Assembly (NCBI RefSeq): GCF_030696805.1
Contig: NZ_JAUYRO010000019.1
Location: 1-64,000 of the forward strand
Length of the DNA: 64,000 bases
Reading direction: 5' to 3'
DNA from: Methyloversatilis sp.
Lineage (GTDB): Bacteria; Pseudomonadota; Gammaproteobacteria; Burkholderiales; Rhodocyclaceae
Below the pieces are notes generated by a model. The model did no database searches. It saw only the letters and a program-made list of their open reading frames with translations, and was not told the DNA's origin. Made by a program: the position numbers and the translations under genes. Shown here piece by piece: positions 45,311-52,972 of this stretch; positions within the stretch are counted from its first letter, which is position 1; each line of letters starts with the position of its first letter.

Positions 45311-47178
45311 TGACCGCAATACCCATCGAAAGCCGCCGCCTCGCACCGCCGATGCTGGCGCTGGTGGGCAATCCGAATTGCGGCAAGACGGCGCTGTTCA
45401 ATCTGCTGACGGGCAGTCACCAGAAGGTGGCCAATTACGCCGGTGTCACGGTCGAGCGCAAGGAAGGCTGGCTGCGCACGCCGGCCGGCACACGCCTGGC
45501 CGTGCTCGATCTGCCCGGTACCTACAGCCTGGCGCCGAATTCGCCCGACGAACAGGTGACCTGCGACGTGCTCGCCGGCCGGCTGCCAGGTGAGCGTCGC
45601 CCCGATCTGGTGCTGGCGGTGGTCGATGCGACCCAGCTGGCGCGCCAGCTGCGACTGGTGCTGGGCCTGAAGCGGCTCGGTCTGCCGCTGGTCGTCGTGC
45701 TCAACATGGCCGACCTCGCGCGAGCGCGCGGCGTCGACATCGACGTCGAGGCGCTGGCGCACGCGCTTGGCGTCCCGGTCGTATCGACCGTCGCGGTACG
45801 CGGCGGCGGTGCCGATGCGCTGTTCGGATTGCTGGATGCGGCACTGCCTCCGGTGCCGCCTGCAGAATCGGCCGGCAGCATGGTCGATGACCACCGGCAG
45901 GTGAAGCACATCCTCGCGACGCTGGGCCTCGATCGCCTGCCAGCGCATGCGTTCACCGACCGTGCCGACCGCGTGCTGCTGCATCCACTGGCCGGTCCGC
46001 TGCTGCTGTTCGCGCTGCTGTTCCTGATTTTCCAGGCGGTGTTCGCGTGGGCAGAGGCGCCGATGGGCTGGATCGAAGCGGCGACGGCGCTGCTCGGCGA
46101 TGCGGTGGGCCGGATATTGCCGGACGGTCTGCTGCGCAGCCTGCTGACCGACGGCCTGATCGCAGGTCTGGGCGGCGTGCTGGTGTTCCTGCCGCAGATC
46201 GTCATCCTGTTCTTCTTCATCCTGCTGCTCGAAGAGTCCGGCTACCTGCCGCGTGCCGCCTTCCTGCTCGACCGGCTGATGGGCGGCGTCGGGCTGTCCG
46301 GGCGCGCCTTCATCCCGCTGCTGTCGAGCTTTGCCTGCGCGATTCCCGGCATCATGGCCACGCGCACCATCCAGAATCCGCGCGACCGCTGGGTGACCAT
46401 CATGATTGCGCCGCTGATGACCTGTTCCGCCCGGCTGCCCGTTTACGCGCTGCTGATCGGCGCCTTCATTCCGGCGCGCCGCGTGGCCGGCGGACTGGAA
46501 CTGCAGGGGCTGGTGCTGTTCGCGCTCTATCTCGCCGGCATCGTGTCGGCGGTGGCAGTGGCCTGGCTGCTCAAGCGGCTGGGCTCGAAAGGCCGCCAGC
46601 ACACGCTGCTGATGGAATTGCCGGACTACCACTGGCCGTCGTTGCGCAATCTGGCGATCGGCCTGTGGCAGCGCGTGCTCATTTTCCTGCGGCGGGTCGG
46701 CGGCATCATTCTCGCGCTCACCGTGCTGCTGTGGTTTCTGGCCAGCTTCCCGGCCGCGCCCGCTGATTTCGCAGGCGCGCCGATCGAATACAGCTTCGCC
46801 GGCCGGCTCGGGCATTTCCTGCTGCCACTGTTCGAGCCCATCGGTTTCAACTGGCAGATCGCGGTGGCGCTGGTACCCGGCATGGCGGCGCGTGAGGTCG
46901 CGGTGAGCGCACTCGGCACGGTGTATGCGTTGTCGGCCACGGCCGACGATACCGCGCAGGCGCTGGTACCGTTGATCGTTGCCGGCTGGAGTCTGCCGAC
47001 CGCGCTGTCGCTGCTCGCCTGGTATGTGTTCGCGCCGCAGTGCCTGTCGACACTCGCCACGGTACGGCGCGAAACCGGCGGCTGGAGCGCGCCGCTCTTG
47101 ATGGCCGGCTATCTGTTCGCGCTGGCGTATGCAGCGTCGTTCGTCACCTACCGCATTGCGCTGGCCTGCTGCACATGA
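45310..47178 (+). CDS. feoB: Ferrous iron transporter FeoB
   Basis: This 622-aa inner-membrane Fe2+ transporter has an N-terminal G domain: GNPNCGKTALFN (about residue 19), GVTVERKEG, DLPGTYSL and NMAD. A helical linker is followed by a membrane domain with the Gate motifs LEESGYLPRAAFLLDR and SFACAIPGIMATRTI, each with a conserved Cys or charged residue. It is shorter than the E. coli protein but typical of the compact type. It begins on the feoA stop, and its stop overlaps the next small gene. Confidence 0.95.
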   Translation: MTAIPIESRRLAPPMLALVGNPNCGKTALFNLLTGSHQKVANYAGVTVERKEGWLRTPAGTRLAVLDLPGTYSLAPNSPDEQVTCDVLAGRLPGERRPDLVLAVVDATQLARQLRLVLGLKRLGLPLVVVLNMADLARARGVDIDVEALAHALGVPVVSTVAVRGGGADALFGLLDAALPPVPPAESAGSMVDDHRQVKHILATLGLDRLPAHAFTDRADRVLLHPLAGPLLLFALLFLIFQAVFAWAEAPMGWIEAATALLGDAVGRILPDGLLRSLLTDGLIAGLGGVLVFLPQIVILFFFILLLEESGYLPRAAFLLDRLMGGVGLSGRAFIPLLSSFACAIPGIMATRTIQNPRDRWVTIMIAPLMTCSARLPVYALLIGAFIPARRVAGGLELQGLVLFALYLAGIVSAVAVAWLLKRLGSKGRQHTLLMELPDYHWPSLRNLAIGLWQRVLIFLRRVGGIILALTVLLWFLASFPAAPADFAGAPIEYSFAGRLGHFLLPLFEPIGFNWQIAVALVPGMAAREVAVSALGTVYALSATADDTAQALVPLIVAGWSLPTALSLLAWYVFAPQCLSTLATVRRETGGWSAPLLMAGYLFALAYAASFVTYRIALACCT

Positions 47179-47384
47179 TCCTTTCCGTTACCGATCTGCT
47201 GGCACTGGTCATCGTCGGCCTGGCCGCATGGAAGGTGATGCGCGTCGCCCGGGCGCGGCTGCGTCCGCCTGGCGTGTCGGGAAGCAATCCGGGAAGCAAG
47301 TCGGATGCAGACGCGGGCAAGGATGGAAGCGATGATGGCTGCAGCGATTGCCGCCAGTGCGCCGGGCGCGCGTCGCGCCGCTGA
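47175..47384 (+). CDS. FeoB-associated small Cys-rich membrane protein
   Basis: This 69-aa protein has one N-terminal membrane helix (MILSVTDLLALVIVGLAAW), a basic/acidic linker and a C-terminal CSDCRQC motif. This is the layout of the FeoB-associated Cys-rich family. It overlaps feoB by four bases (ATGA). It takes the position that feoC has in enterobacteria and may bind Fe2+ or sense redox. Confidence 0.75.
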   Translation: MILSVTDLLALVIVGLAAWKVMRVARARLRPPGVSGSNPGSKSDADAGKDGSDDGCSDCRQCAGRASRR

Positions 47385-47398
47385 GCGCGCGCCGTGCC

Positions 47399-48187
47399 TC
47401 AGGCGGCCGGCTCGGCCATCAGCAGCGGGCGCGACGTGTGCGGGTCGATCCAGACGCGGCAATCCAGTCCGAAGGCATCGGCCAGCGCGGCCGATTGCAG
47501 CACTTCGAACGGCGCACCGTCGGCCCGGATTCGGCCGTCGGCCAGCAGCACCAGCCGGTCGGCATAGCGGGCCGCAAGATTGAGGTCGTGCACGATGGCC
47601 AGCACGCCGGTCATGCGGCTGTGTGCGCGATCGCGCGCGCAGGCCAGCACGCGGTGCTGCCAGGCGATGTCGAGGGCGGCGACCGGTTCATCGAGCAGCA
47701 GGAAGTGCGCGCCGGGTGTGCCGCGCCAGATCTGTGCCAGCGCGCGCGCCAGATGCACGCGCGCCTGTTCGCCGCCGGACAGCGTGCTGCACAGCCGATC
47801 GGCCATCGCTTCGCAGCCGGTCAGCGCCATGGCGGCGCGCGCGATGGCGCGGTCGTCGGCGCCCGGTCGCCCGCCGTGATGCGGAAATCGGCCGAGGGCG
47901 ACCACCTGCTGCGCGGTGTAGTCGAGATCGCTGCGCTGGTGCTGGGCGTGCACCGCGCGCAGCGTGGCCAGTTCGGCCGCCGGAATGTGGCGCAACGGCC
48001 GGCCGTTGCACGACACGGCATCGCAGGCGGCGTCGATGTCGCCGGACAGCGCGCGCAGCAGTGTGGTCTTGCCAGCGCCATTCGGGCCGATCAGCGCCAG
48101 CATTTCGCCGGGTCGCACGTCGATCGACACGTCGTCGATCAGTCTGCGCTGACCGGCCATGACAGTGAGGTGGCGGGCGCTCAGCAT
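47399..48187 (-). CDS. hmuV: Heme ABC transporter ATP-binding protein
   Basis: This 262-aa ATPase has Walker A GPNGAGKTTLL (about residue 35), signature LSGGEQARVHLARAL, Walker B FLLLDEPVAALD and the switch VHDLN. It powers heme transfer across the inner membrane with HmuU. The gene starts one base after hmuU and ends the hmu operon, convergent with the Feo genes (14 bases). Confidence 0.93.
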   Translation of the reverse strand: MLSARHLTVMAGQRRLIDDVSIDVRPGEMLALIGPNGAGKTTLLRALSGDIDAACDAVSCNGRPLRHIPAAELATLRAVHAQHQRSDLDYTAQQVVALGRFPHHGGRPGADDRAIARAAMALTGCEAMADRLCSTLSGGEQARVHLARALAQIWRGTPGAHFLLLDEPVAALDIAWQHRVLACARDRAHSRMTGVLAIVHDLNLAARYADRLVLLADGRIRADGAPFEVLQSAALADAFGLDCRVWIDPHTSRPLLMAEPAA

Positions 48188-48188
48188 G

Positions 48189-49238
48189 TCAGTGTTCCTG
48201 CGCGGCGCGCCGGCGCAGCAGCAGCATGAAAAAGGGCGCGCCGAACAGCGCGGTCAAGACGCCGATCGGCAGCTCAGCCGGACTGACCCAGGTGCGTGCC
48301 GCACTGTCGGCCAGCACGACCAGCAAGGCGCCGGCCAGCGCACTGGCCGGCAGCAGCATGTGGTGCGACGGCCCGGCCAGACGGCGCGCCAGATGGGGCG
48401 CAATCAGGCCGATGAAACCGATGGTGCCGGTCAGCGCAGTGGTGGCGCCGACCGACAGTGCGATCAACACCACACAGGCGCGATTCAGCGTGCCGACCGC
48501 CACGCCCAGGTGCGCCGCCTGGGCTTCGCCCAGCGCCAGCGCATCGAGTGGCCCGGCCTTGCGAAGCAGCAGCGCGAGTGCCACGCCGACTGCGACGGCG
48601 GCGGCGATGACGCCCGGCCAGGTGGCGCCGGCCAGGCTGCCCAGCGTCCAGAACGTGAATTGTCGAACCTGGGCGTCGCTGCCCATGAACAGCAGCAGGC
48701 CGATGCCCGACATGGCGAGCGCGTTGATGGCGATGCCCGACAGCAGCATCAGCGTGACCGAACTGCGGCCATTGCGGCGCGAGGCGGCATAGACCAGCGC
48801 CGTGGTCAGCGCCGCGCCAGCGAAGGCGGTCAGCGGCAGCAACGCACTGGCGGCCCAGCCCCCCGTGCTCATGGCGCGCTCGCCAAGGATGACGACGGCG
48901 GCTGCGGCCAGTGCAGCGCCACTGCTGACGCCGACCAGACCGGGGTCGGCGAGCGGGTTGCGCATCAGGCCCTGCATGGCGGCACCGGCGATGCCCATGC
49001 CGGCGCCGGCGATTACGCCGAGCAGCACGCGCGGCAGACGTAGCGTCCAGATCACCAGATCGGCGTCCGACCCGACCTGCTGCCCGAGCAGTGCGCTGAC
49101 GACGGTCGCCGCCGGCAGGTCCACCGCACCACTGCCCAGCGCATGGACGACGGCGCCGATCAGCGCGACCGCCAGCAGCCAGAGCGTCATGCCGGCGGGC
49201 GGGCCGATGCGCGGCAACTCGACACTGCGCAGGTTCAT
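48189..49238 (-). CDS. hmuU: Heme ABC transporter permease
   Basis: This 349-aa FecCD-type permease has about ten helices. Recognisable parts are RLPRVLLGVIAGAGMGIAGAAMQGLMRNPLADPGLVG, WTLGSLAGATW, and TGTIGFIGLIAPHLAR with the coupling-helix Gly. Start 49238 overlaps the hmuT stop (ATGA). The frame is open far upstream, but that part is antisense-like filler. It forms the membrane channel for heme. Confidence 0.94.
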   Translation of the reverse strand: MNLRSVELPRIGPPAGMTLWLLAVALIGAVVHALGSGAVDLPAATVVSALLGQQVGSDADLVIWTLRLPRVLLGVIAGAGMGIAGAAMQGLMRNPLADPGLVGVSSGAALAAAAVVILGERAMSTGGWAASALLPLTAFAGAALTTALVYAASRRNGRSSVTLMLLSGIAINALAMSGIGLLLFMGSDAQVRQFTFWTLGSLAGATWPGVIAAAVAVGVALALLLRKAGPLDALALGEAQAAHLGVAVGTLNRACVVLIALSVGATTALTGTIGFIGLIAPHLARRLAGPSHHMLLPASALAGALLVVLADSAARTWVSPAELPIGVLTALFGAPFFMLLLRRRAAQEH

Positions 49239-50074
49239 GGCGTGCGCATCCGCTGCGCCAGATCGAGCACCGCAGCCGGCAGACGTGGCCCGAAACCGAG
49301 CAGACGCAGCGCATCCAGTGTCACCAGCCGGCCGGCTCGCGCCGCGGGCAGGGCGGCCAGACCGGGTCGGGCGAGGAAGGCGTTGCGTCCACCGGCGGTG
49401 GCGATCGCTTCGTCGGTCGTGACGATGAGGTCGGGGGCCGCCGCCAGGGCCGCTTCCAGCGTCAGCGGGCGGTAGCCGTTGAAGCGGCCGGCCATGACAT
49501 TGACCGCACCTGCATAGTCGATCATGGCTGCGGCGGCCGTGCCGTCGCCGGCGACCATCGGGCTGGCACCACCATGATCGAGAATGAACAGCGCACGCGG
49601 GCGCCCCGGCAAGGCCGCGACCCGTTGCCGCGCCGCCGCCCAGTCGGCGTCGAAGCGCTCGGCCAGCGTGCGGCCGGCGTCGTCCAGCGCGAGCGAGGCC
49701 GCGATGGCGCGGATGGTGCGACCGACCTGATCGGCACGGTGGCCGGCGTCGAGCTGCAGCACGCGCACGCCGGCGCCCTGCAGCTGGGTCAGCGCAACCG
49801 GCGGACCGGCGTCGGCGGTGGCGATCAGCAGCGTCGGGCGCATCGACAACACGCCTTCGGCCGCCAGCGCACGCTGGTAGCCGACCCGGGGCAGTGCCTG
49901 CGCCGCCGCGGGAAAGGTGCTGGTGGTGTCGGTCGCGACCACGCGGGCACCGGCGCCGAGCGCGTAGACGATTTCGGTCACCGCACCGCCGACCGTGACC
50001 AGACGCTGTGCGCTGTCGGCCAGCGCCGGGCCGCACAAAGCGGCCACAACACTCAGCAGGGCGAGACGCTTCAT
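49235..50074 (-). CDS. hmuT: Periplasmic heme-binding protein
   Basis: This 279-aa periplasmic binding protein has a Sec signal (MKRLALLSVVAALCGPALA). The fold of class III binding proteins is seen in RLVTVGGAVTEIVYALGAG, LPRVGYQRALAAEGVLSMRPTLLIA and NAFLARPGLAALPAAR. HmuT/ShuT proteins bind heme through a Tyr; GYQRAL may hold it. The ATG overlaps the hmuS stop. Confidence 0.92.
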   Translation of the reverse strand: MKRLALLSVVAALCGPALADSAQRLVTVGGAVTEIVYALGAGARVVATDTTSTFPAAAQALPRVGYQRALAAEGVLSMRPTLLIATADAGPPVALTQLQGAGVRVLQLDAGHRADQVGRTIRAIAASLALDDAGRTLAERFDADWAAARQRVAALPGRPRALFILDHGGASPMVAGDGTAAAAMIDYAGAVNVMAGRFNGYRPLTLEAALAAAPDLIVTTDEAIATAGGRNAFLARPGLAALPAARAGRLVTLDALRLLGFGPRLPAAVLDLAQRMRTP

Positions 50075-51135
50075 GCGGCGACAGTGTCGGACGACTGGCA
50101 GACCTGACCCACCAGCGCACGCCAGTCCTCGCGTTCCGGCTTGCCCGGTTTGCGTTCGCCGAAGAACAGCGCAATCGTTTCGCCACTGGCGTCGAGCAAT
50201 TCGACCGAAGTGACGATGCCATCTGCCGTCGGCTTGCGCACCAGCCAGGTTTCCGCCACCAGATCGTGCCGCAAGTGCAGGTTGAATCCGGGGTCGAGCA
50301 CGTTCAGCCAGTCGCCCATGACTTCGATGCGATGCACCGGCCCGGTATGTATCTGGATCATGCCCGGGTTGCCGACGAAGCACATGATGGATACCGACTG
50401 CGCCGCCGCCTGTTCCAGCAGCGGGCGCGACAGCGCGTTGTCCAGCCGTTCGGCATGGCCGTCCGGTGCCAGCTGCATGGCCTGTCGGCGCGACACCTTG
50501 TGACGGCGCAGCAGCGGGAAGAAGTCGTGCGTGTCCTGCATGGCCAGCCAGTCGCGACGGAAGGCGTCGGCGTCGATGTCGGCCAGGGGCGTTTCCGCTT
50601 CCGGCGCTGCGTTGCGCAGTTCGACCTGTTCACCTGCCTGCTGGTCGTCAGCCGTGTAGGTCGCCACCAGTGCGTGCCAGGCGTCGAGCTTCGTGCCGGC
50701 GCGCGAGAACACCTTGTGCACGGCGTCGCCGTGGCGGTCGTAGAACTGGAAGCTGAGCGAGGTGCCGCGCGGCGTTTCGTCGGTCACGGCATAACCATGC
50801 GTCCATTGACCGTAGAAGATGCGCAGGTCGATCACGCTGCCCAGTGCCAGCCCGACATGGGCGTTGCCTGACATCTGTTCGAAGCTGCCGGTCTTTTCAT
50901 GCACGGCGGATTCATTGCGGGTCAGCACCATGACTTCGCCCAGTTGCGGCATGCGCTGGAACAGGGCATCGAACGGACCGTGCAGGCGTATGGCATCGCG
51001 ACCGACGCCGCAGGCAATGGCTTCCCCTTCGCTGACGCCCAGTGCTGCCGCGGCGTCGCGGTTGCGCAGGCGCCGTTCGGCTTTCAGGGCGTGGAAGGTG
51101 TGGTAAAGGCTTTCGGGATCGGCAGTGCGGGTCAT
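50071..51135 (-). CDS. hmuS: Heme utilisation/degradation protein
   Basis: This 354-aa cytoplasmic HmuS/HemS/ChuX-type protein has two tandem repeats (LTRNESAVHEKTGSFEQMSGNAHVGLALG; MCFVGNPGMIQIHTGPVHRIEVMGDWLNVLDP). It accepts heme from the transporter and releases iron or passes heme on. ATG 51135 has a GGAGA site. It lies 35 bases after the PEP-CTERM gene and overlaps hmuT by four bases. Confidence 0.93.
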   Translation of the reverse strand: MTRTADPESLYHTFHALKAERRLRNRDAAAALGVSEGEAIACGVGRDAIRLHGPFDALFQRMPQLGEVMVLTRNESAVHEKTGSFEQMSGNAHVGLALGSVIDLRIFYGQWTHGYAVTDETPRGTSLSFQFYDRHGDAVHKVFSRAGTKLDAWHALVATYTADDQQAGEQVELRNAAPEAETPLADIDADAFRRDWLAMQDTHDFFPLLRRHKVSRRQAMQLAPDGHAERLDNALSRPLLEQAAAQSVSIMCFVGNPGMIQIHTGPVHRIEVMGDWLNVLDPGFNLHLRHDLVAETWLVRKPTADGIVTSVELLDASGETIALFFGERKPGKPEREDWRALVGQVCQSSDTVAA

Positions 51136-51170
51136 GGAAATCTCCGGTTCGGGGTGGGCGGGGCGGCGCG

Positions 51171-51818
51171 TCAGGCGCGGCGGCGGGCGAGGGTGCCAAG
51201 CAGGCCGAGGCCGGCCAGCAGCGACAGCCAGGTGGCGGGTTCGGGCACCGGTGCGGCGAGCACGGCCAGCTGGTCGAGGCTCAGGTGGGCCGCCGGGCTG
51301 GCGAAGGCGAATTGCAGGGCGAGCGGATCGGTCACCGTCCAGCGCCACCAGGCTTCTTCCTCGCTGCCACCGAAGCCGCCCAGCGTGGCGCTGAACGACA
51401 CCACCTTGCTGGCTGCAACGCCATTGAGCGTTGCGATGTCGTTGGCCGCAGTGCCCTGGGTGGCGATGCGCAGCCACACGTCGTACGTGCCCGCGGCCGG
51501 GGCGGCGAGATCGACGATGAAGTTCGCAGCGCCGCCACTGCTGTACAGGTTGCCGCTGCCGGTCAGGAAGGATCCGGCAGCCGGATTGGTCTGGCTCAGC
51601 GAGCCGCTGCCGGCGATGTCGGGGGTAGCGTCAACGCTGATGTTGTCGAATACATTCCATTCGGCATAAACGTCGGCGCTGGCCCAGGGCGTGGCGGAGG
51701 TGGCACCGTTGCCGTCAAAACCGGCCAGTGGGGTATCCCAGACCGCTCCGGCGGCGAACACGGAAGAAGAAGACAGCACGCACAGCGCGCCGGTCGAGCA
51801 CAGACGACGGAAAGACAT
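51171..51818 (-). CDS. PEP-CTERM sorted protein in the hmu operon
   Basis: This 215-aa exported protein has a signal peptide (LCVLSSSSVFAAG), a beta-sandwich-like body (AGTYDVWLRIATQG, EEEAWWRWTVTDP) and the exosortase sorting signal VPEPATWLSLLAGLGLL followed by ARRRA. It sits only 35 bases before hmuS, in the same direction, within the Fur-controlled heme operon. The body has few His, Met or Tyr, so heme coordination is not obvious; it might bind a host protein, heme stacked on Trp, or a partner receptor. Confidence 0.85.
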   Translation of the reverse strand: MSFRRLCSTGALCVLSSSSVFAAGAVWDTPLAGFDGNGATSATPWASADVYAEWNVFDNISVDATPDIAGSGSLSQTNPAAGSFLTGSGNLYSSGGAANFIVDLAAPAAGTYDVWLRIATQGTAANDIATLNGVAASKVVSFSATLGGFGGSEEEAWWRWTVTDPLALQFAFASPAAHLSLDQLAVLAAPVPEPATWLSLLAGLGLLGTLARRRA

Positions 51819-51938
51819 GATGGGCCTCGTTCAGAGCCATGCATCCCTTCCCCGCGAAGGCGACTGCTCAGGTGTTGTTTCGGATGATGTGAGTCCGCGG
51901 CCCCGCGCCGCCGGACTGTGCTGCACGAACGGTTCCGT

Positions 51939-52142
51939 TCAGCCGGCGGCGAAATCGATCACGTAGCGGTACTGCTTGCCGCAATCGATGATCACTTCCT
52001 TCTGCCCGCGTTTGAGCAGGCGCACTTCCACGCTGAGCGACCCGAATCCGTCATGCCGTATCAGCTCGTCGAGCAGGCCGGCAAGTCGGGATTTCAGGGC
52101 GTCTGAAGATGAAGCGTTCAGACCTGACGTGGCGTCGTGCAT
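51939..52142 (-). CDS. Small protein at the head of the heme operon
   Basis: This 67-aa product is rich in charged residues: LKSRLAGLLDELIRHDGFG and EVRLLKRGQKEVIIDCGKQYRYVIDF. It has one Cys and no signal or membrane helix. The final part resembles the beta hairpin of HemP-like proteins in shape (EVIIDCGKQYRYVIDF) but not in sequence. It begins 51 bases after a Fur-box-like site and leads the hmu genes. I do not know its family. Confidence 0.6.
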   Translation of the reverse strand: MHDATSGLNASSSDALKSRLAGLLDELIRHDGFGSLSVEVRLLKRGQKEVIIDCGKQYRYVIDFAAG

Positions 52143-52192
52143 GGTGACCGGAATGTCCGTCGCGGCAGCGCCGCGCTGTGTTGAACCGGTTC

Positions 52193-52211
52193 AAATAATA
52201 ATGATTCTCAG
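52193..52211. promoter_or_regulatory. Fur-box-like site upstream of the heme operon
   Basis: On the minus strand the site reads GAGAATCATTATTATTT within an AT-rich island, close to the Fur consensus GATAATGATAATCATTATC. It lies 51 bases upstream of the 67-aa gene, so iron-repressed expression of the hmu operon is expected. Confidence 0.78.
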
Positions 52212-52277
52212 TTCGGTGTCAAGCGAAACAGCTGGAGGGCGGCGGGAGCTTGTCCCACCGGCGCGCAGTGCGCAGGC

Positions 52278-52649
52278 TCAACTGGCGTGCGGACGCAACA
52301 CGAAGCGGTCGGTCAGGGCGGGCGTGCCGTGCGGCGTGACCGAGGGGTTGAGCACGTCGAGCAGATACGCGCCTTCGCCCAGTCGCGCAAAAGTCGATGC
52401 GTCGAGCCAGTATTCGCAACCGGCGATCTCGCCCAGCTTCACGTCGGAGTCGCCGAGCGCGATCGAGCCGATTGGCCGACACAGCGGCTGCACGCTTTCG
52501 GCCATCGCACCGTGGCGGAACATCAGCGGGCCGTAGCGCGCAGACAGCCGGATGATGAGCATGACGGCGTCAATGCTGGCGGTCAGCGATACGACCGGAA
52601 CATGACCGGCACCGTGGGGCGAGCATTCAGGGTCGGAGGAATGTGGCAT
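52278..52649 (-). CDS. DUF779-like protein lacking the usual Cys pair
   Basis: This 123-aa protein matches my memory of DUF779: LIIRLSARYGPLMF then LCRP, GDSDVKLGEIAGCEYWLD and LDVLNPS near the end. Family members normally carry a CC pair after the MFHQSGG stretch; here it is replaced by MFRHGAMAESVQPLCRP. The function of DUF779 is unknown; members often lie next to aldehyde dehydrogenase genes, but none is here. ATG 52649 is uncertain (no strong ribosome site). It lies between the heme receptor and the hmu operon on the same strand. Confidence 0.6.
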   Translation of the reverse strand: MPHSSDPECSPHGAGHVPVVSLTASIDAVMLIIRLSARYGPLMFRHGAMAESVQPLCRPIGSIALGDSDVKLGEIAGCEYWLDASTFARLGEGAYLLDVLNPSVTPHGTPALTDRFVLRPHAS

Positions 52650-52972
52650 GTGCGGATGTCGAGGCGCGACGTGTGGGTCATGTGCAATGGTTCGTGTGCG
52701 TCGCACCTGCAGGCCGGCTCACACGACGGTTGAATCAGCAAATCCTGCGCCATGTCAGGCGATGCGCTGCAGGATACGGGCGGGAAAGGAAAACTGCGGA
52801 ATTCTCCGGATGGCCGTTTGCGCGGGTGTCCAGTAACGGTGCACCGGACTGTCCATGGCTGAAACGTCACCCTGCTGAAATACCAGTAAATGCGCGGATT
52901 TTGTCAGCCTCGCACGATAGTCGGAATATGAAAAACAGTTCCGGTTTGTGCGATGACGAGGCATCGGCATGA
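52650..52972. other. Gap between the heme receptor and the DUF779-like gene
   Basis: These 323 bases contain no clear terminator. A very small frame on the minus strand (52755-52856, 33 aa, starting MDSPVHRYWTPAQTAIRR) has weak ribosome-site support. An AT-richer zone at 52880-52960 could hold the promoter for the DUF779-like gene. Confidence 0.4.

Noticed and set aside
44998-46815. 605-residue open frame on the minus strand opposite feoA/feoB
   Set aside because: Low-complexity Gln/Arg/His composition typical of antisense frames in GC-rich genes; feoB is unmistakable on the plus strand.
52755-52856. 33-aa minus-strand small gene
   Set aside because: Weak ribosome site and no recognisable feature; kept only as a note in the gap entry.
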